Source: Mesostigma viride (Eukaryota > Streptophyta > Mesostigmatophyceae > Mesostigmatales > Mesostigmataceae). From it: a DNA stretch of 64,000 bases. Below, piece after piece: positions 63,825-64,000 of this stretch. The number at the start of each line of letters is the position of its first letter. Within the stretch, counting starts at the first letter, position 1. The translations under genes were made by a program, and so were the position numbers. Below the pieces are notes generated by a model, which was given only the letters and a program-made list of their open reading frames with translations, did no database searches and was not told where the DNA came from. The DNA lies in the NCBI GenBank assembly GCA_009746045.1, contig RPFO01001222.1, positions 33,136-97,135 on the forward strand. The letters run 5' to 3'.

Positions 63825-64000
63825 AGCCACCACCCACCCACCCACGCCACCACTCCACCCACCCACCCACCCACCCACCCACCCCACACCACCCACCCAC
63901 CCGTATAACCATGCACGCCCTCCCTCCTCCTCCCCTCCTCCCTCCCTCCCTCCCTCCCTCCCTCCCGTCCCTTCCCGTCCCTCCGTGCCCTGCCGTCCTC
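63825..64000. repeat. (CCCA)n and (CCCT)n tracts at the window end
   Basis: CCACC/CCCA repeats at 63825-63900, then CTCC/CCCT repeats at 63918-63970, cut by the window edge. Confidence 0.9.

Overview
The window is nuclear DNA of a eukaryote, most likely a unicellular alga or another protist. The evidence is GT-AG introns that can be located exactly because reading phase and protein family both agree across them, GC-rich host exons, non-LTR and LTR retrotransposon remnants, a tRNA-derived SINE, and very large simple-sequence arrays. There are no bacterial-style operons, no rRNA and no intact tRNA gene. I cannot name the species.

Host genes are sparse. A single-exon membrane-anchored sulfotransferase lies at 4.2-6.1 kb (+). 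A SEL1-repeat gene of unknown function, carrying an in-frame stop and two frameshifts, lies at 16.7-14.1 kb (-). The last exon of a membrane/coiled-coil protein is at 17.4-17.2 kb (-). A disordered, IQ-motif (calmodulin-binding type) gene runs from 24.5 to 20.4 kb (-). A leucine-rich-repeat (SDS22-like) gene runs from 28.8 to 25.5 kb (-). A six-exon ACOT9-type acyl-CoA thioesterase runs from 30.9 to 36.05 kb (+). A small chromodomain-like protein is encoded at 41.75-41.08 kb (-).

Mobile DNA fills most of the rest. The 7.8-14.0 kb region is a nest of L1-type elements: 3' ends of ORF2 and three copies of an ORF1-like gene that stand alone, without ORF2. A YADD reverse transcriptase fragment lies at 37.8-36.4 kb (-). 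A second LINE lineage with a CCHC plus restriction-like-endonuclease C-terminus lies at 47-48.7 kb (-) and 61.7-62.5 kb (+). An LTR-type gag with a CCHC knuckle and decayed pol follows an unrecognised ORF at 49.4-53.3 kb (+). A tRNA-derived SINE occurs at 15.0 and 60.45 kb.

Three themes recur. First, several element families end in a hairpin of the same shape (stem, bulge, CAAC-like loop) directly followed by (TTAA)n or (AATTT)n tails; the stems covary, which points to a reverse-transcriptase recognition structure. Second, at least four host-gene splice junctions are tandemly duplicated, in decayed form, into the adjoining intron. Third, the big satellites sit in predictable places: a short CCAT tract in one retrotransposon 3' UTR has become a 955-bp GGAT array and, at another copy, a GGGA array, while GGGT arrays lie just downstream of GTGGGT splice donors, and a 117-unit octamer array lies inside the intron that splits an IQ motif. 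From 53.7 to 60 kb the DNA is mostly decayed tandem duplications with no gene I can support.
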